A stretch of DNA of 64,000 nt from Rhizobium esperanzae (GTDB lineage: Bacteria; Pseudomonadota; Alphaproteobacteria; Rhizobiales; Rhizobiaceae): assembly GCF_014197615.1 (NCBI RefSeq), contig NZ_JACIFY010000001.1, positions 62,001-126,000 of the forward strand, in the 5' to 3' direction. Position numbers and translations under genes: made by a program. Below the pieces are notes generated by a model, which saw nothing but the letters and a program-made list of their open reading frames with translations, made no database searches and was not told the DNA's origin. This document shows positions 30,729-40,561 of this stretch, in pieces. The stretch's first letter is position 1; every line of letters starts with the position of its first letter.

Positions 30729-30977
30729 ATGGAAGGCGTAGGCTGGATTTCGGCAATCATCATCGGCGGATTTGCGGGCTGGCTCGCCGGCAAGCTGATG
30801 GAAGCGCGATACGGGATTTTCCTGAACATCGTGCTCGGCATCGTCGGCTCGGTCGTCGCCAGCGCCATCCTCGCGCAGTTTCATGTCGCGGTGGTCGGCG
30901 GCCGGCTCGGTTATTTCGTGACGGGTTTCCTTGGCGCCTGCCTGCTGATATTCCTTGCGCGGCTGGTGCGGCGCTAG
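30729..30977 (+). CDS. GlsB/YeaQ-like small membrane protein
   Basis: 82 aa. Three hydrophobic segments and the motif GGFAGWLAGKLMEARYG (residues ~13-29) match the GlsB/YeaQ family. The central IVLGIVGSVVAS and final ARLVRR agree. ATG 30729 has GAGG upstream; TTG 30711 is a less likely start. It is a diverged paralogue of the preceding 84-aa protein and precedes lipA by 46 bp. Confidence 0.75.
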   Translation: MEGVGWISAIIIGGFAGWLAGKLMEARYGIFLNIVLGIVGSVVASAILAQFHVAVVGGRLGYFVTGFLGACLLIFLARLVRR

Positions 30978-31023
30978 GTTCTGATGATTTGCCGCATAGG
31001 GGCGATAGAAAGCTGAAACTGCA

Positions 31024-31995
31024 ATGGTGACCATCCTCGACACGATCAATCCCGATGCCAAGCGCGTGCGCCATCCCGAAAAAGCGCATCGGCCCGATAC
31101 CGAGGTCATGCGCAAGCCGGACTGGATCCGCGTCAAGGCGCCGACCTCCAAGGGTTATGCCGAGACCCGCGCGATCGTGAAGGAGCACAAGCTCGTCACC
31201 GTCTGCGAGGAGGCTGGCTGCCCGAATATCGGCGAGTGCTGGGACAAGAAACACGCCACCTTCATGATTATGGGCGAGATCTGTACCCGCGCCTGTGCCT
31301 TCTGCAATGTCGCGACCGGTAAGCCGAACGCGCTCGATATGGCCGAGCCCGAGAACGTCGCCAAGGCGGTCAGGGAGATGGGCCTCTCCCACGTCGTCAT
31401 CACCTCGGTCGACCGCGACGATCTCGAAGATGGCGGTGCCGAGCACTTCGAAAAGGTGATCTGGGCGATCCGTGCCGCTTCGCCGGCAACGACGATCGAA
31501 ATCCTGACGCCCGACTTCCTGAAGAAGCCGGGTGCCCTGGAGCGCGTCGTCGCCGCCAAGCCCGACGTCTTCAACCACAATATGGAAACGGTTCCCGGCA
31601 ACTACCTGACCGTTCGCCCCGGCGCCCGTTATTTCCATTCCATCCGGCTCTTGCAGCGGGTGAAGGAACTCGATCCCACAATGTTCACCAAGTCGGGCAT
31701 CATGGTCGGCCTCGGCGAGGAGCGTAACGAAGTTCTGCAGTTGATGGACGACCTGCGCACCGCCGATGTCGACTTCCTGACGATCGGCCAATATCTGCAG
31801 CCGACCCGCAAACACCACAAGGTCGAAAGCTTCGTCACCCCGGACGAGTTCAAATCCTACGAAACCGTCGCCTACAGCAAGGGCTTCCTGATGGTCGCCT
31901 CCAGCCCACTGACCCGTTCTTCTCACCATGCCGGCGATGATTTTGCCCGGTTGCGGGCGGCGCGGGAGAAGAAGTTGTTGCTGGCCGCTGAGTAA
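31024..31995 (+). CDS. lipA: Lipoyl synthase
   Basis: 323 aa radical-SAM enzyme inserting two sulfurs into the octanoyl chain on lipoyl domains. The auxiliary cluster ligands Cys61, Cys66 and Cys72 ([12 protein letters not shown]) are present. So are the radical-SAM cluster ligands Cys87, Cys91 and Cys94 (CTRACAFC). The C-terminal [15 protein letters not shown] has the conserved Ser that ligates the auxiliary cluster (RSSxHA). It modifies pdhB and pdhC encoded just upstream, and its position after lpdA fits that. Confidence 0.97.
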   Translation: MVTILDTINPDAKRVRHPEKAHRPDTEVMRKPDWIRVKAPTSKGYAETRAIVKEHKLVTVCEEAGCPNIGECWDKKHATFMIMGEICTRACAFCNVATGKPNALDMAEPENVAKAVREMGLSHVVITSVDRDDLEDGGAEHFEKVIWAIRAASPATTIEILTPDFLKKPGALERVVAAKPDVFNHNMETVPGNYLTVRPGARYFHSIRLLQRVKELDPTMFTKSGIMVGLGEERNEVLQLMDDLRTADVDFLTIGQYLQPTRKHHKVESFVTPDEFKSYETVAYSKGFLMVASSPLTRSSHHAGDDFARLRAAREKKLLLAAE

Positions 31996-32020
31996 GGTTT
32001 GGGTGTTGCCAAGCTCTCTT

Positions 32021-32112
32021 TCGTCATGCTCGGGCTTGTCCCGAACATCTGAAACCGATCGATAGGGCAGCAGATCCTCGGTACAAGGCGCGCACGGCCG
32101 AGGATGACTCCG
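32021..32112. repeat. Degenerate rhizobial intergenic palindromic repeat
   Basis: The left part (TCGTCATGCTCGGGCTTGTC at 32021-32040) and the right part (CCTCGGTACAAG at 32076-32087, then CGAGGATGAC at 32099-32108) are imperfect reverse complements of one another. This layout recalls the repeated elements of rhizobia with CTCGGGCTTGTCC ends. It lies in the lipA-to-NTPase spacer. The copy looks decayed on the right. Confidence 0.5.
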
Positions 32113-32181
32113 AGTAGGGGAAGAGGTTAGGCAACAAACTGACTGCGGTGGATTTTGCCACGGTTTTTCTTTGGGCAGCCA

Positions 32182-32760
32182 ATGAATGTCATAGCCGGTT
32201 TGAAGTCGACGCTGGCCGATGCCGATCGCATCCTGGTGATCGGTTGCCCCGGCAGCGGAAAGAGCACGTTGGCAAAGCGGCTCTCGCGAGCACTCGACCT
32301 TCGATACTTCTCCATGGATGGCGATTTCTACTGGCTGCCGGGCTGGAGAAAAAGGCCACGCGACGAGATCGACCGGCTTATCGCCGAGGCCGTGGCGGAA
32401 GAACGCTGGATCATGGATGGAACCGGCCTCAATTCCTTCCATATCCGCCTGCCGCGGGCTGACGCTGTCATTTGGCTTCGTCCGTCAAGATATGCATGCC
32501 TGCACGGCGCCGTATCGAGAGCGTTTCGTTATTTCCGGCGCAACCGCCCTGAATTGCCCGCCGGCTGCCCTGAGCGCCTCTCGCCGGATTTACTTGTCTA
32601 TATCTGGAATTTCGAGCGAGACGCCGTGCCACTGATTGACTCAGCACTTCGGGATTATGTCGCCGGAAGCGCCGACCGCGGCCCCGGCAAGCCCATTCTC
32701 CAGCTAAAATCCCGCCGCCAGATGCGTGAGCTTCTTGATCTTCTCCGCGCGCCCGCTTAA
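32182..32760 (+). CDS. P-loop nucleotide kinase-like protein (adenylate-kinase/topology-modulation type)
   Basis: 192 aa. The Walker A motif is VIGCPGSGKSTLAKRL (residues ~16-31), with GDFYWLPGWRKRPRDE (residues ~47-62), WIMDGTG (a kinase lid-type motif near residue 77) and DAVIWLRPSRYACLHGAVSRAFRYFRRNR. This matches small adenylate-kinase-like ATPases such as the DNA-topology-modulation FlaR-type family. The substrate is unknown. Start chosen at ATG 32182 rather than TTG 32155. The stop lies 9 bp before the RatA-like gene. Confidence 0.72.
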   Translation: MNVIAGLKSTLADADRILVIGCPGSGKSTLAKRLSRALDLRYFSMDGDFYWLPGWRKRPRDEIDRLIAEAVAEERWIMDGTGLNSFHIRLPRADAVIWLRPSRYACLHGAVSRAFRYFRRNRPELPAGCPERLSPDLLVYIWNFERDAVPLIDSALRDYVAGSADRGPGKPILQLKSRRQMRELLDLLRAPA

Positions 32761-32769
32761 GTGCCGCCT

Positions 32770-33222
32770 ATGCCGCAATTCGAAACGCACCGTCCTGTCT
32801 CGCACACGCCCGATCAGATGTTCGACCTCGTTGCCGATGTCGAGCGCTATCCGGAATTTCTGCCGCTCTGCGAAGCGCTGGCCATCCGGAGCCGCAAGGA
32901 GCGCGATGGCAGGATTCTGCTCGTTGCCGATATGACTGTGGGTTACAAGGCGATCCGCGAGACCTTCACGACCCAGGTGCTACTGAACCGGGCCGAGCAT
33001 GTCATCGAGGTCAAATATATCGATGGCCCGTTCAAATATCTCGACAATCGCTGGCATTTCGCCGAGACGCCGGCCGGCGGCTGCACCGTCGATTTCTTCA
33101 TCGACTACGAGTTCAAGAGCCGCATCCTGGGCGCGCTGATGGGCTCGATGTTCGACCGCGCCTTCCGCATGTTCACCGAAGCCTTCGAGACGAGGGCGGG
33201 CAAGATCTACGCCGCGGCTTGA
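32770..33222 (+). CDS. COQ10/RatA-type START-domain protein
   Basis: 150 aa SRPBCC (START-like) protein. MPQFETHRPVSHTPDQMFDLVADVERYPEFLPLCEAL is the family N-terminus. The motifs MTVGYKAIRETFTTQV, DGPFKYLDNRWHF, DFFIDYEFKSRILGALMG and FEAFETRAGKIY follow. Members bind ubiquinone in respiration (COQ10) or act as the RatA ribosome-association toxin; the lipA-side placement in alphaproteobacteria favours the ubiquinone role. ATG 32770 is preferred to the GTG at 32761. Confidence 0.8.
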   Translation: MPQFETHRPVSHTPDQMFDLVADVERYPEFLPLCEALAIRSRKERDGRILLVADMTVGYKAIRETFTTQVLLNRAEHVIEVKYIDGPFKYLDNRWHFAETPAGGCTVDFFIDYEFKSRILGALMGSMFDRAFRMFTEAFETRAGKIYAAA

Positions 33223-33242
33223 CGATACGGCCGCAGGCGTCG

Positions 33243-33743
33243 TCAGCCTGCCAAGAGCGAGTGCACCATCTCCAGCGCCGTCCGGACCGTCGCCAGCCGA
33301 ACTTCGCCGCGGCCGATATCGCCGTAGAGCATCTTTCGGTGGATGAGCGCGCCGGAGCGCGATTTGGCGGCAAGATGCACGAGGCCGACAGGTTTCTCCG
33401 CCGATCCGCCGCCGGGGCCGGCAATGCCGGTGACGGCAACGGCGATCGCGGCGCGCGACCGGAAGAGGGCGCCGTACGCCATCTGCCGGGCGGTTTCCTC
33501 GGAGACGGCTCCGAACTGAAGCAGCGTTTGCTCCTGCACCCCGAGCAGTTCGATCTTGGCAGTATTCGTGTAGGTGACAAAGCCGCGGTCGACGACGGCG
33601 GACGAACCGGATATCTCGGTCAGCGCCCCGGCGATCAGCCCGCCGGTGCAGGATTCGGCGGTCGAGACCATCGGTCCCGCCGCCGTGAAATCGCGGATGA
33701 TCGCCTCGGCCGCCGAAATTATATCCGGGGGGAAAAGGCTCAT
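33243..33743 (-). CDS. CinA C-terminal-domain protein (nicotinamide-nucleotide amidohydrolase)
   Basis: 166 aa, the stand-alone CinA C-terminal domain, which deamidates nicotinamide mononucleotide in NAD salvage (PncC). Signatures are [23 protein letters not shown] (residues ~27-49), [18 protein letters not shown], and [22 protein letters not shown] (residues ~104-125). ATGs at 33746 and 33743 are both possible; GGAGGAA leaves better spacing for the second. The start overlaps the ispDF stop (ATGATGA), so the pair is coupled. Confidence 0.85.
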   Translation of the reverse strand: MSLFPPDIISAAEAIIRDFTAAGPMVSTAESCTGGLIAGALTEISGSSAVVDRGFVTYTNTAKIELLGVQEQTLLQFGAVSEETARQMAYGALFRSRAAIAVAVTGIAGPGGGSAEKPVGLVHLAAKSRSGALIHRKMLYGDIGRGEVRLATVRTALEMVHSLLAG

Positions 33744-34960
33744 CATTTCCTCCCGCGATAGACGACGGTTGCCGTGGCGATCGCCGCAATGCCTTCGCGC
33801 CGGCCGACGAAACCGATCGTCTCATTGGTCGTCGCCTTGACCGAGCAGCGTTCGATATCGATGCCGAGATATTCGGACAGCTTCGCCCGCATGGCCTGGC
33901 GGTGCGGTCCGACCTTCGGCGCCTCGGCGATCAGCGAGACGTCGGCATTCATGATCGTACCGCCATGCTCGCGCACGATCCGGGCGGCATGCTCGATGAA
34001 GATCTTCGAGGCCGCGCCCTTCCACTGCGGGTCGGAGGGCGGGAAATGATCGCCGATATCGCCGGCCCCGCAGGTGGCAAGCAGCGCATCGGTCAGCGCA
34101 TGCAGCGCGACATCGGCATCCGAGTGACCTTTGAGCTTCTGATCATGTGGAATGAACACGCCGCAGAGGGTGACGCCGTCCCCCGCTTCGAGCTGGTGCA
34201 CGTCGTAACCGTTGCCGGTGCGCACGTCCGGAAGCAGCGAAGCGGAGAGTTTGTCGTCGGCCATGGCGATATCGCTCTTGATAGTCAGCTTAACGTTGTC
34301 GGGCGTGCCCTCGACGATCGTCACCGGAATGCCCGCCCATTCCGCGATCGAGGCGTCGTCGGTGAAATCGCTTCGCCCGCTCGCCGCCGCTTTCTCATGC
34401 GCATCGAGAATCGTTTCGAAAGCGAAGGATTGCGGCGTCTGCGCCGCATAGAGCTGCTCGCGTGAAACCGTCGTCAGCACGGTGCCGGCGCTGTCGGCGC
34501 GTTTCAGCGTATCGGTCACCGGCGTTGCCGGCAACACGGCCTGCGCGCCGTCGCTGAGGCTATCGGCAATGCGGTCAAGCAACACGTGGTCGAAGAACGG
34601 CCGCACGGCATCGTGGATCAGCACATGGCTGATTTGCTTGTCCTTGAGATATCGGAGACCGGCCAGCACCGATTGCTGCCGGGTCGGCCCGCCATGCACC
34701 GTTTCGATCGGTGTTGCCGAAATGATGTGGCGGAAGGCCTTGGCAAACAGTGCTTCGTCGTCGGGGTGAATGACGACGACGATCTGAGTTGCCGGCCCCC
34801 ATGTCATGAAGTTTTCAAGCGTATGGACGATAACCGGCTTGCCGCCGATCATGCGATACTGCTTCGGGCCTTCCTTGGAAGCGCCGGCGCGCTCGCCGCG
34901 GCCGGCGGCAACGATGACAATTCCAGCCGATATCGGTTGCTTGGACGGCATTTGCAGCAT
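33743..34960 (-). CDS. ispDF: Bifunctional IspD/IspF (MEP pathway)
   Basis: 405 aa fusion of MEP cytidylyltransferase and MECDP synthase. IspD (residues 1-~235) shows [34 protein letters not shown] and LIHDAVRPF. IspF (residues ~245-405) shows [17 protein letters not shown] with the metal ligands Asp and His, and [17 protein letters not shown]. The intervening kinase IspE is not present here. Such fusions are typical of alpha- and epsilonproteobacteria. Stop TGA overlaps the cinA-like start. Confidence 0.96.
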   Translation of the reverse strand: MLQMPSKQPISAGIVIVAAGRGERAGASKEGPKQYRMIGGKPVIVHTLENFMTWGPATQIVVVIHPDDEALFAKAFRHIISATPIETVHGGPTRQQSVLAGLRYLKDKQISHVLIHDAVRPFFDHVLLDRIADSLSDGAQAVLPATPVTDTLKRADSAGTVLTTVSREQLYAAQTPQSFAFETILDAHEKAAASGRSDFTDDASIAEWAGIPVTIVEGTPDNVKLTIKSDIAMADDKLSASLLPDVRTGNGYDVHQLEAGDGVTLCGVFIPHDQKLKGHSDADVALHALTDALLATCGAGDIGDHFPPSDPQWKGAASKIFIEHAARIVREHGGTIMNADVSLIAEAPKVGPHRQAMRAKLSEYLGIDIERCSVKATTNETIGFVGRREGIAAIATATVVYRGRK

Positions 34961-35102
34961 AAATCCCCTAAAATATGCGGAATTGACCGGAGTGCTCTAA
35001 CCCCTTGCTTTGGCCTTTTCCAGCATCTGCCCGAAAAATATCGATTCTTTGCCGAGCCCCCTTGGCAAGACATGGATCTATGGCTAAAAATAATGCAGTT
35101 CC

Positions 35103-36122
35103 ATGGTGTGCCTGAAAGATAATCAATTGATTTCCAAGGACCTCGCAGCGCCTTTCCGAATCGGAGACGTATCCGTGCGGAACCGTGTTGTGCTGGCGCC
35201 GATGTCCGGCGTCACGGACATGCCTTTCCGCGAGCTCGCCTGGCGCTTCGGCGCCGGCCTCGTCGTCACCGAAATGGTGGCGAGCCGCGAACTGGTCAAC
35301 GACACGGCCGAATCCTGGTCGCGGCTCAAGGCGGCGGGCTTCCGGCCGCATATGGTCCAGCTTGCCGGCCGCGAGGCGCACTGGATGGCGGAGGCGGCCA
35401 AGATCGCTGCCGATCACGGCGCCGATATCATCGACATCAACATGGGCTGCCCCGCCAAGAAGGTGATCGGCGGTTATTCCGGCTCGGCACTGATGCGCGA
35501 TCCCGATCACGCGCTCGGCCTCATCGAGGCGACGGTCAAGGCCGTCGATATTCCGGTGACGCTGAAGATGCGCCTCGGCTGGGACGAGAATTCGATCAAC
35601 GCGCCCGAGATTGCCCGCCGCGCCGAGGCGGCCGGTATTCAGCTGGTGACCATCCATGGGCGCACCCGCATGCAATTCTACGAAGGCCGCGCCGATTGGG
35701 ATGCGATCCGTCCCGTCCGCGAGGTGATTTCGATCCCGCTGATCGCCAATGGCGATGTCGAGACCGCGGAAGATGCGCAGGAAATTCTGCGTCGTTCCGG
35801 TGCCGATGCCGTGATGATCGGTCGTGGCTGCCAGGGCAGGCCGTGGCATGCCGGCGTCATAGCAGGCGCCGCCGAGCCACGATCACAGGAGATCGCCGAT
35901 ATCGCCGTCGAACATTACGCGATGATGCTGGATTTCTATGGCGAGGCGGTGGCGATCCGCCATGCCCGCAAGCATCTCGGCTGGTATCTCCAGCGTTTCG
36001 CGCCGGATCTCGCCGGCGAAGAAAAGGCCGGCATCATGACCTCGCGCGATCCGCGCGAGGTGACCGCGCGCCTCTACGATGCGCTGTCGGCCGGGATTGA
36101 CGACAGCCGGGAGGCCGCATGA
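35103..36122 (+). CDS. dusB: tRNA-dihydrouridine synthase (NifR3-like DusB)
   Basis: 339 aa FMN-dependent synthase making dihydrouridine in tRNA. FMN and RNA contacts are seen at [18 protein letters not shown] (residues ~26-43), [13 protein letters not shown], and the catalytic Cys116 in [59 protein letters not shown] and [11 protein letters not shown] complete the pattern. In rhizobia this gene (nifR3/orf1) leads the ntrBC operon, and the ATGA junction here (stop overlapping ntrB) agrees. The N-terminal Met may be further in; no strong ribosome site is visible before 35103. Confidence 0.93.
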   Translation: MVCLKDNQLISKDLAAPFRIGDVSVRNRVVLAPMSGVTDMPFRELAWRFGAGLVVTEMVASRELVNDTAESWSRLKAAGFRPHMVQLAGREAHWMAEAAKIAADHGADIIDINMGCPAKKVIGGYSGSALMRDPDHALGLIEATVKAVDIPVTLKMRLGWDENSINAPEIARRAEAAGIQLVTIHGRTRMQFYEGRADWDAIRPVREVISIPLIANGDVETAEDAQEILRRSGADAVMIGRGCQGRPWHAGVIAGAAEPRSQEIADIAVEHYAMMLDFYGEAVAIRHARKHLGWYLQRFAPDLAGEEKAGIMTSRDPREVTARLYDALSAGIDDSREAA

Positions 36123-37273
36123 CGAAGGATACGATCTCTCCGCCCGATCAGGCCGGCGGAACCGTTGCCATGGCCGTGCTCAATGCCATCCAGAACCCCG
36201 TCATCATGGTCGACGAATCCGGCTTCGTCGTTTTCGCCAATTGGGAGGCCGAGGCCTTCTTCGGCGCCAGCGCCTCTCATCTGGCGCGCTACCGCATCTC
36301 GACCTTCATTCCCTTCGGCAGCCCGCTGCTCGCCCTGATCGATCAGGTGCGCGAGCGCAGGGGCCCGGTCAACGAATATCGCGTCGACCTGAGCTCGCCC
36401 CGTCTCGGCCAGGACAAGCTCGTCGATCTCTATGTCGCCCCCGTGGTCAGCGAGCCCGGCGCTGTCGTCATCGTCTTCCAGGAACGCTCGATGGCCGACA
36501 AGATCGACCGGCAGCTGACGCATCGCGCCGCCGCCCGCTCGGTGACCGGTCTCGCCTCGATGCTGGCGCATGAAATCAAGAACCCGCTCTCCGGCATCCG
36601 CGGCGCTGCCCAGTTGCTCGAGCAATCGGCGGTCGATGACGACCGGGCGCTGACCCGGCTGATCTGTGACGAAACCGACCGCATCGTCTCGCTGGTCGAT
36701 CGCATGGAAGTCTTTTCCGACGAACGCCCTGTCGACCGCATGCCGGTCAACATCCATTCCGTGCTCGATCATGTGAAGGCGGTCGCCAAAGCGGGTTTTG
36801 CCCGCAACATCCGCGTCACCGAGAGCTACGACCCGTCGCTGCCGGCCGTCTATGCCAATCGCGACCAGCTCGTCCAGGTCTTCCTCAATCTGGTGAAGAA
36901 CGCCGCCGAAGCGGTCGGTGACCGGCCGGATGGCGAGATCATGCTGACCACGGCCTATCGTCCCGGCATCCGTCTTTCGGTCGCCGGCACCCGTGAAAAA
37001 ATCTCGCTGCCGCTGGAATTCTGCGTCCACGACAATGGCCCCGGCGTTCCCGCCGATCTGCTGCCGCATCTCTTCGATCCCTTCATCACCACCAAGACGA
37101 ACGGCAGCGGCCTCGGCCTGGCGCTGGTCGCCAAGATCATCGGCGATCATGGCGGCATCATCGAATGCGACAGCCAGAACAGCCGCACGACATTCCGCGT
37201 CCTCATGCCGGCGTCGAAGGACGCCTCGCTCGAAGACGCCTCTTCCGCAAGCTCGACAGGACCTTCTCGATGA
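36119..37273 (+). CDS. ntrB: Nitrogen-regulation sensor histidine kinase NtrB
   Basis: 384 aa cytosolic kinase/phosphatase that sets NtrC phosphorylation under PII control. An N-terminal PAS domain (residues ~15-110, [23 protein letters not shown]) precedes the DHp helix with His151 in [20 protein letters not shown]. The ATP-binding domain has N box [29 protein letters not shown] and [17 protein letters not shown]. Starts in the dusB ATGA overlap and ends in an ATGA overlap with ntrC. The three genes are therefore coupled. Confidence 0.96.
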   Translation: MTKDTISPPDQAGGTVAMAVLNAIQNPVIMVDESGFVVFANWEAEAFFGASASHLARYRISTFIPFGSPLLALIDQVRERRGPVNEYRVDLSSPRLGQDKLVDLYVAPVVSEPGAVVIVFQERSMADKIDRQLTHRAAARSVTGLASMLAHEIKNPLSGIRGAAQLLEQSAVDDDRALTRLICDETDRIVSLVDRMEVFSDERPVDRMPVNIHSVLDHVKAVAKAGFARNIRVTESYDPSLPAVYANRDQLVQVFLNLVKNAAEAVGDRPDGEIMLTTAYRPGIRLSVAGTREKISLPLEFCVHDNGPGVPADLLPHLFDPFITTKTNGSGLGLALVAKIIGDHGGIIECDSQNSRTTFRVLMPASKDASLEDASSASSTGPSR

Positions 37274-38721
37274 CAGCCACGATCCTCGTTGCAGATGATG
37301 ATGCGGCCATCCGGACCGTGCTCAACCAGGCTTTGAGCCGCGCCGGTTATGACGTTCGCATCACCTCCAACGCCGCTACCCTCTGGCGCTGGATTTCGGC
37401 GGGTGAGGGCGATCTTGTCGTCACCGATGTGGTGATGCCCGACGAAAACGCCTTCGACCTGTTGCCGCGCATCAAGAAGGCGCGCCCCGAACTGCCGGTC
37501 CTGGTCATGAGTGCGCAGAACACCTTCATGACCGCCATCAAGGCCTCCGAGAAGGGCGCCTACGACTATCTGCCGAAGCCCTTCGACCTCACCGAATTGA
37601 TCGGCATCATCGGCCGCGCGCTCGCCGAGCCGAAGCGCAAGCCCGCCAAGCTCGAAGACGACGTGCAGGACGGCATGCCTCTTGTCGGCCGCTCGGCAGC
37701 GATGCAGGAAATCTACCGCGTGCTCGCCCGCCTGATGCAGACGGATCTGACGCTGATGATCACCGGCGAATCCGGCACCGGCAAGGAACTCGTCGCCCGC
37801 GCCCTGCATGATTACGGCAAGCGCCGCAACGGCCCCTTCGTGGCGATCAACATGGCGGCAATCCCGCGCGACCTGATCGAATCGGAACTGTTCGGCCATG
37901 AGAAGGGCGCCTTCACCGGTGCTCAGACCCGCTCGACCGGCCGCTTCGAGCAGGCCGAGGGTGGAACGCTCTTCCTCGACGAGATCGGCGACATGCCGAT
38001 GGACGCTCAGACCCGGCTTCTGCGTGTGCTGCAGCAGGGTGAATACACCACCGTCGGCGGACGCACCCCAATCCGCACCGACGTGCGCATCGTCGCCGCC
38101 ACCAACAAGGACCTGAAGCAGGCGATCAATCAGGGCCTCTTCCGCGAGGATTTGTACTACCGCCTCAACGTCGTGCCGCTGCGCCTGCCGCCGCTGCGCG
38201 ACCGCGCCGAGGATATTCCCGATCTCGTGCGCCATTTCATCCAGCAGGCCGAAAAGGAAGGCCTCGGCTCCAAACGCTTCGACCAGGAAGCGCTGGAGTT
38301 GATGAAGGCCTATGCCTGGCCGGGCAACGTCCGCGAGCTGGAAAACCTCATTCGCCGCCTGATGGCGCTTTATCCGCAGGATGTCATCACCCGCGAGATC
38401 ATCGACGCCGAACTTCGCTCCGACGTGCCCGACAGCCCGATCGACAAGGGGCCGATCCGCAGCGGCTCGATGACGATCGCGCAAGCCGTCGAAGAGAACA
38501 TGCGCACCTATTTCTCGGGCTTCGGCGAAAACCTGCCGCCGCCCGGCCTCTATGACCGGGTGCTGACGGAAATGGAATATCCGCTGATCCTCGCTGCGCT
38601 GACGGCAACGCGCGGCAACCAGATCAAGGCAGCCGATCTTCTCGGTCTCAACCGCAACACCTTGCGCAAGAAGATCAGGGAACTGGGTGTCTCGGTCTAC
38701 CGGAGTTCCCGGACTGCCTGA
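37270..38721 (+). CDS. ntrC: Nitrogen-regulation response regulator NtrC
   Basis: 483 aa sigma-54 activator. The receiver has the phosphoacceptor Asp53 ([11 protein letters not shown]) and Lys near 103. The AAA+ domain carries Walker [16 protein letters not shown] (near 166-180), the sigma-54-engaging GAFTGA loop (residues 213-218), and Walker [11 protein letters not shown] (residues ~233-242). The Fis-type helix-turn-helix ends the protein ([21 protein letters not shown]). ATG 37270 is in ATGA overlap with ntrB; the earlier in-frame ATG 37165 lies within ntrB and was not used. Confidence 0.97.
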   Translation: MTATILVADDDAAIRTVLNQALSRAGYDVRITSNAATLWRWISAGEGDLVVTDVVMPDENAFDLLPRIKKARPELPVLVMSAQNTFMTAIKASEKGAYDYLPKPFDLTELIGIIGRALAEPKRKPAKLEDDVQDGMPLVGRSAAMQEIYRVLARLMQTDLTLMITGESGTGKELVARALHDYGKRRNGPFVAINMAAIPRDLIESELFGHEKGAFTGAQTRSTGRFEQAEGGTLFLDEIGDMPMDAQTRLLRVLQQGEYTTVGGRTPIRTDVRIVAATNKDLKQAINQGLFREDLYYRLNVVPLRLPPLRDRAEDIPDLVRHFIQQAEKEGLGSKRFDQEALELMKAYAWPGNVRELENLIRRLMALYPQDVITREIIDAELRSDVPDSPIDKGPIRSGSMTIAQAVEENMRTYFSGFGENLPPPGLYDRVLTEMEYPLILAALTATRGNQIKAADLLGLNRNTLRKKIRELGVSVYRSSRTA

Positions 38722-39364
38722 ATGTCCGCACCGCCTGGATGAAAAGAGGGCGGCAGGCCCTCATGTTGCCCGCCGCCCGCCTCCTCCCGGCGTCCGCCGC
38801 CACGGTCGGGAAGAGAATTGAATCTAGCCGAGCCGGGTCGCGGTTTATATGCGGGCGGACAAACAAAAGCGCAGTGTCATTCAACAGTCACATGGCGTCT
38901 CTGGGGTGCGGTTTGCCGCCGGACGAATCTCATTGAAGTTGCTGCAATCGTGGCCGCCGCGCCTGTGGATAAGCTGTGGATAACAAGTGGATGACTCGGG
39001 CTCGATCGGCGGTCGGCGGCGTCCCGATCCATTCGCGTGTTGCCAATCCGTTCCGAATCTCGCTATGTCGAGATGCCTGCCGTCGACCTCCGCCGCAAAC
39101 GTCGTCGATCGCACGCCACGGGCGCTCCGGCTGATGTCGTTGAGCGCCCTTTTTCTTTCCTGAGCCGTTAGCGCAAGGACGTCGGTCCAATCAGCGGGTC
39201 GCGTCACTGGATTGTGCACGGTTCTTACCAAAAGAGGCGATGCAAATCGATCGCGAAGCCTCGCATATCCCTACGCATGCCATAGATTACGCGAGTCGGT
39301 CGTCGATCGACCGCGCGACGCCGGTGATTGGCCGGCCCAGTTTCATAATTTCGGGAGCTGCATG
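38722..39364. other. Gene-poor gap between ntrC and the aldo/keto reductase
   Basis: 643 bp with no gene I can support. It holds a GC-rich imperfect stem (GGGCGGC near 38747 with GCCGCCC near 38773) that could end ntrC transcripts. The DnaA-box array is at 38964-38994. A 116-codon open frame on the minus strand (38881-39231) is noted but not accepted. The stretch just before 39362 has GGGAG as ribosome site. Confidence 0.5.
38964..38994 (+). repeat. Three tandem DnaA-box-like sites with 11-bp spacing
   Basis: TGTGGATAA (the complement of the DnaA box TTATCCACA) occurs exactly at 38964-38972 and 38975-38983. A third degenerate copy AGTGGATGA lies at 38986-38994. Starts are spaced 11 bp, about one helical turn. 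It lies in the ntrC gap, not at a recognised origin. Confidence 0.6.
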
Positions 39365-40354
39365 ATGGAATATCGTCGTTTGGGAAAATCGGGCCTGCAG
39401 GTGAGCGAGTTCTCCTTCGGCTCATGGGTCACGTTCGGCAAGCAGGTCAACGGCGGCGATGCCGTCGACCTCATGAAGCTCGCCTATGACAACGGGGTGA
39501 ACTTTTTCGACAATGCCGAAGGTTACGAAAGCGGCAAGTCCGAAATCGTCATGGGCGAGGCGCTCAAGTCACTTGGCTGGGGCCGCGACAGCTTCGTCGT
39601 CTCGAGCAAAGTCTTCTGGGGCGGTCAGAAGCCGACGCAGCGCGGCCTGTCACGCAAGCATGTGACCGATGCCTGCCACGCGGCGCTCAAGAGGCTCCAG
39701 GTCGACTACCTTGACCTTTATTTCTGCCACCGCCCGGATATCGACACGCCGGTCGAGGAAACCGTCCGGGCGATGCACGATCTCGTCGCCCAGGGCAAGG
39801 TGCTCTACTGGGGAACATCGGAGTGGTCGGCGCAGCAGCTGACAGAAGCCTATGCCGTTGCCCGGGATCTGCGCATCACGCCGCCGACCATGGAGCAGCC
39901 GCAATACAACATCTTCGAACGCCAGAAGGTCGAATCCGATTACTTGCCGCTCTATGAGCTGATCGGCCTCGGCACCACGATCTGGTCGCCGCTCGCCTCC
40001 GGTGTCCTGACCGGCAAATACAATAACGGCGTGCCGGCCGACAGCCGCATGAATCTGCCGGGCTATGAGTGGCTGAAGGAAAGATGGTCGAGCGATGCCG
40101 CTCGCGCCCAACTCAAGCAGGTTGGCGAACTTGCAAAGCTCGCCGACGAGATCGGCATATCGATCACCCATCTCGCGCTTTTGTGGTGCCTCGCCAATCG
40201 TAACGTCTCCACAGTCATTCTCGGCGCGTCGCGCGCCAGCCAGCTGCAGGACAATCTTGCGGCCCTTTCGCACCGGCACAAGATGACGCCGGAGGTGCTG
40301 GAGCGGATCGACTTGATTGCCGGAAACAAACCGGAGGCACCGCGTCGTTTCTAA
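39365..40354 (+). CDS. Aldo/keto reductase (AKR6-like, voltage-gated K+ channel beta-subunit type)
   Basis: 329 aa NADPH-dependent oxidoreductase of the TIM-barrel AKR fold. The catalytic tetrad is visible: Asp (FFDNAEGYESG), Tyr in the same block, Lys (VVSSKVFWGG) and His (YFCHRPDIDTPVEET). The WGTSEWSAQQLTEA block, QPQYNIFER and the cofactor loop SPLASGVLTGKYNNG agree with Kv-beta-like AKRs. ATG 39365 has GGGAG seven bases before it; ATG 39362 is equally open. The gene sits between ntrBC and ntrYX. The frame remains open far upstream, to 39212, but without family residues. Confidence 0.9.
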   Translation: MEYRRLGKSGLQVSEFSFGSWVTFGKQVNGGDAVDLMKLAYDNGVNFFDNAEGYESGKSEIVMGEALKSLGWGRDSFVVSSKVFWGGQKPTQRGLSRKHVTDACHAALKRLQVDYLDLYFCHRPDIDTPVEETVRAMHDLVAQGKVLYWGTSEWSAQQLTEAYAVARDLRITPPTMEQPQYNIFERQKVESDYLPLYELIGLGTTIWSPLASGVLTGKYNNGVPADSRMNLPGYEWLKERWSSDAARAQLKQVGELAKLADEIGISITHLALLWCLANRNVSTVILGASRASQLQDNLAALSHRHKMTPEVLERIDLIAGNKPEAPRRF

Positions 40355-40561
40355 AAAAGTGGGACGGGCCGAGGTCATGCACGGCTTGACAATGTGACGG
40401 GGTGCGTTGCATTTTCGCCACAATGCGTTGCTTAAAGGTCACGCAAGGGTTTAGGATATTTCGCTCCCGATCGCGCCGTTGCAGCGCTGGCTTTCTGGGC
40501 CGGCGTTGCTTGGTTTCGATCGAATGGCGAAGGCGGCGGGCGCCGTCTGAAGAGAGGCCGA

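Noticed and set aside
28346..30868. 840-codon minus-strand frame opposite the GNAT gene, lpdA and the GlsB genes
   Set aside because: Antisense shadow; no family or ribosome site.
38964..38994. Chromosomal origin of replication at the DnaA-box array
   Set aside because: Only three boxes, no AT-rich unwinding region nearby, and no hemE, dnaA or parAB neighbours.
38881..39231. 116-codon minus-strand frame in the ntrC gap
   Set aside because: The first half (WTDVLALTAQERKRALNDISRSA) looks coding-like, but no ribosome site, no family and a second half with low-complexity residues; left undecided and not listed as a gene.
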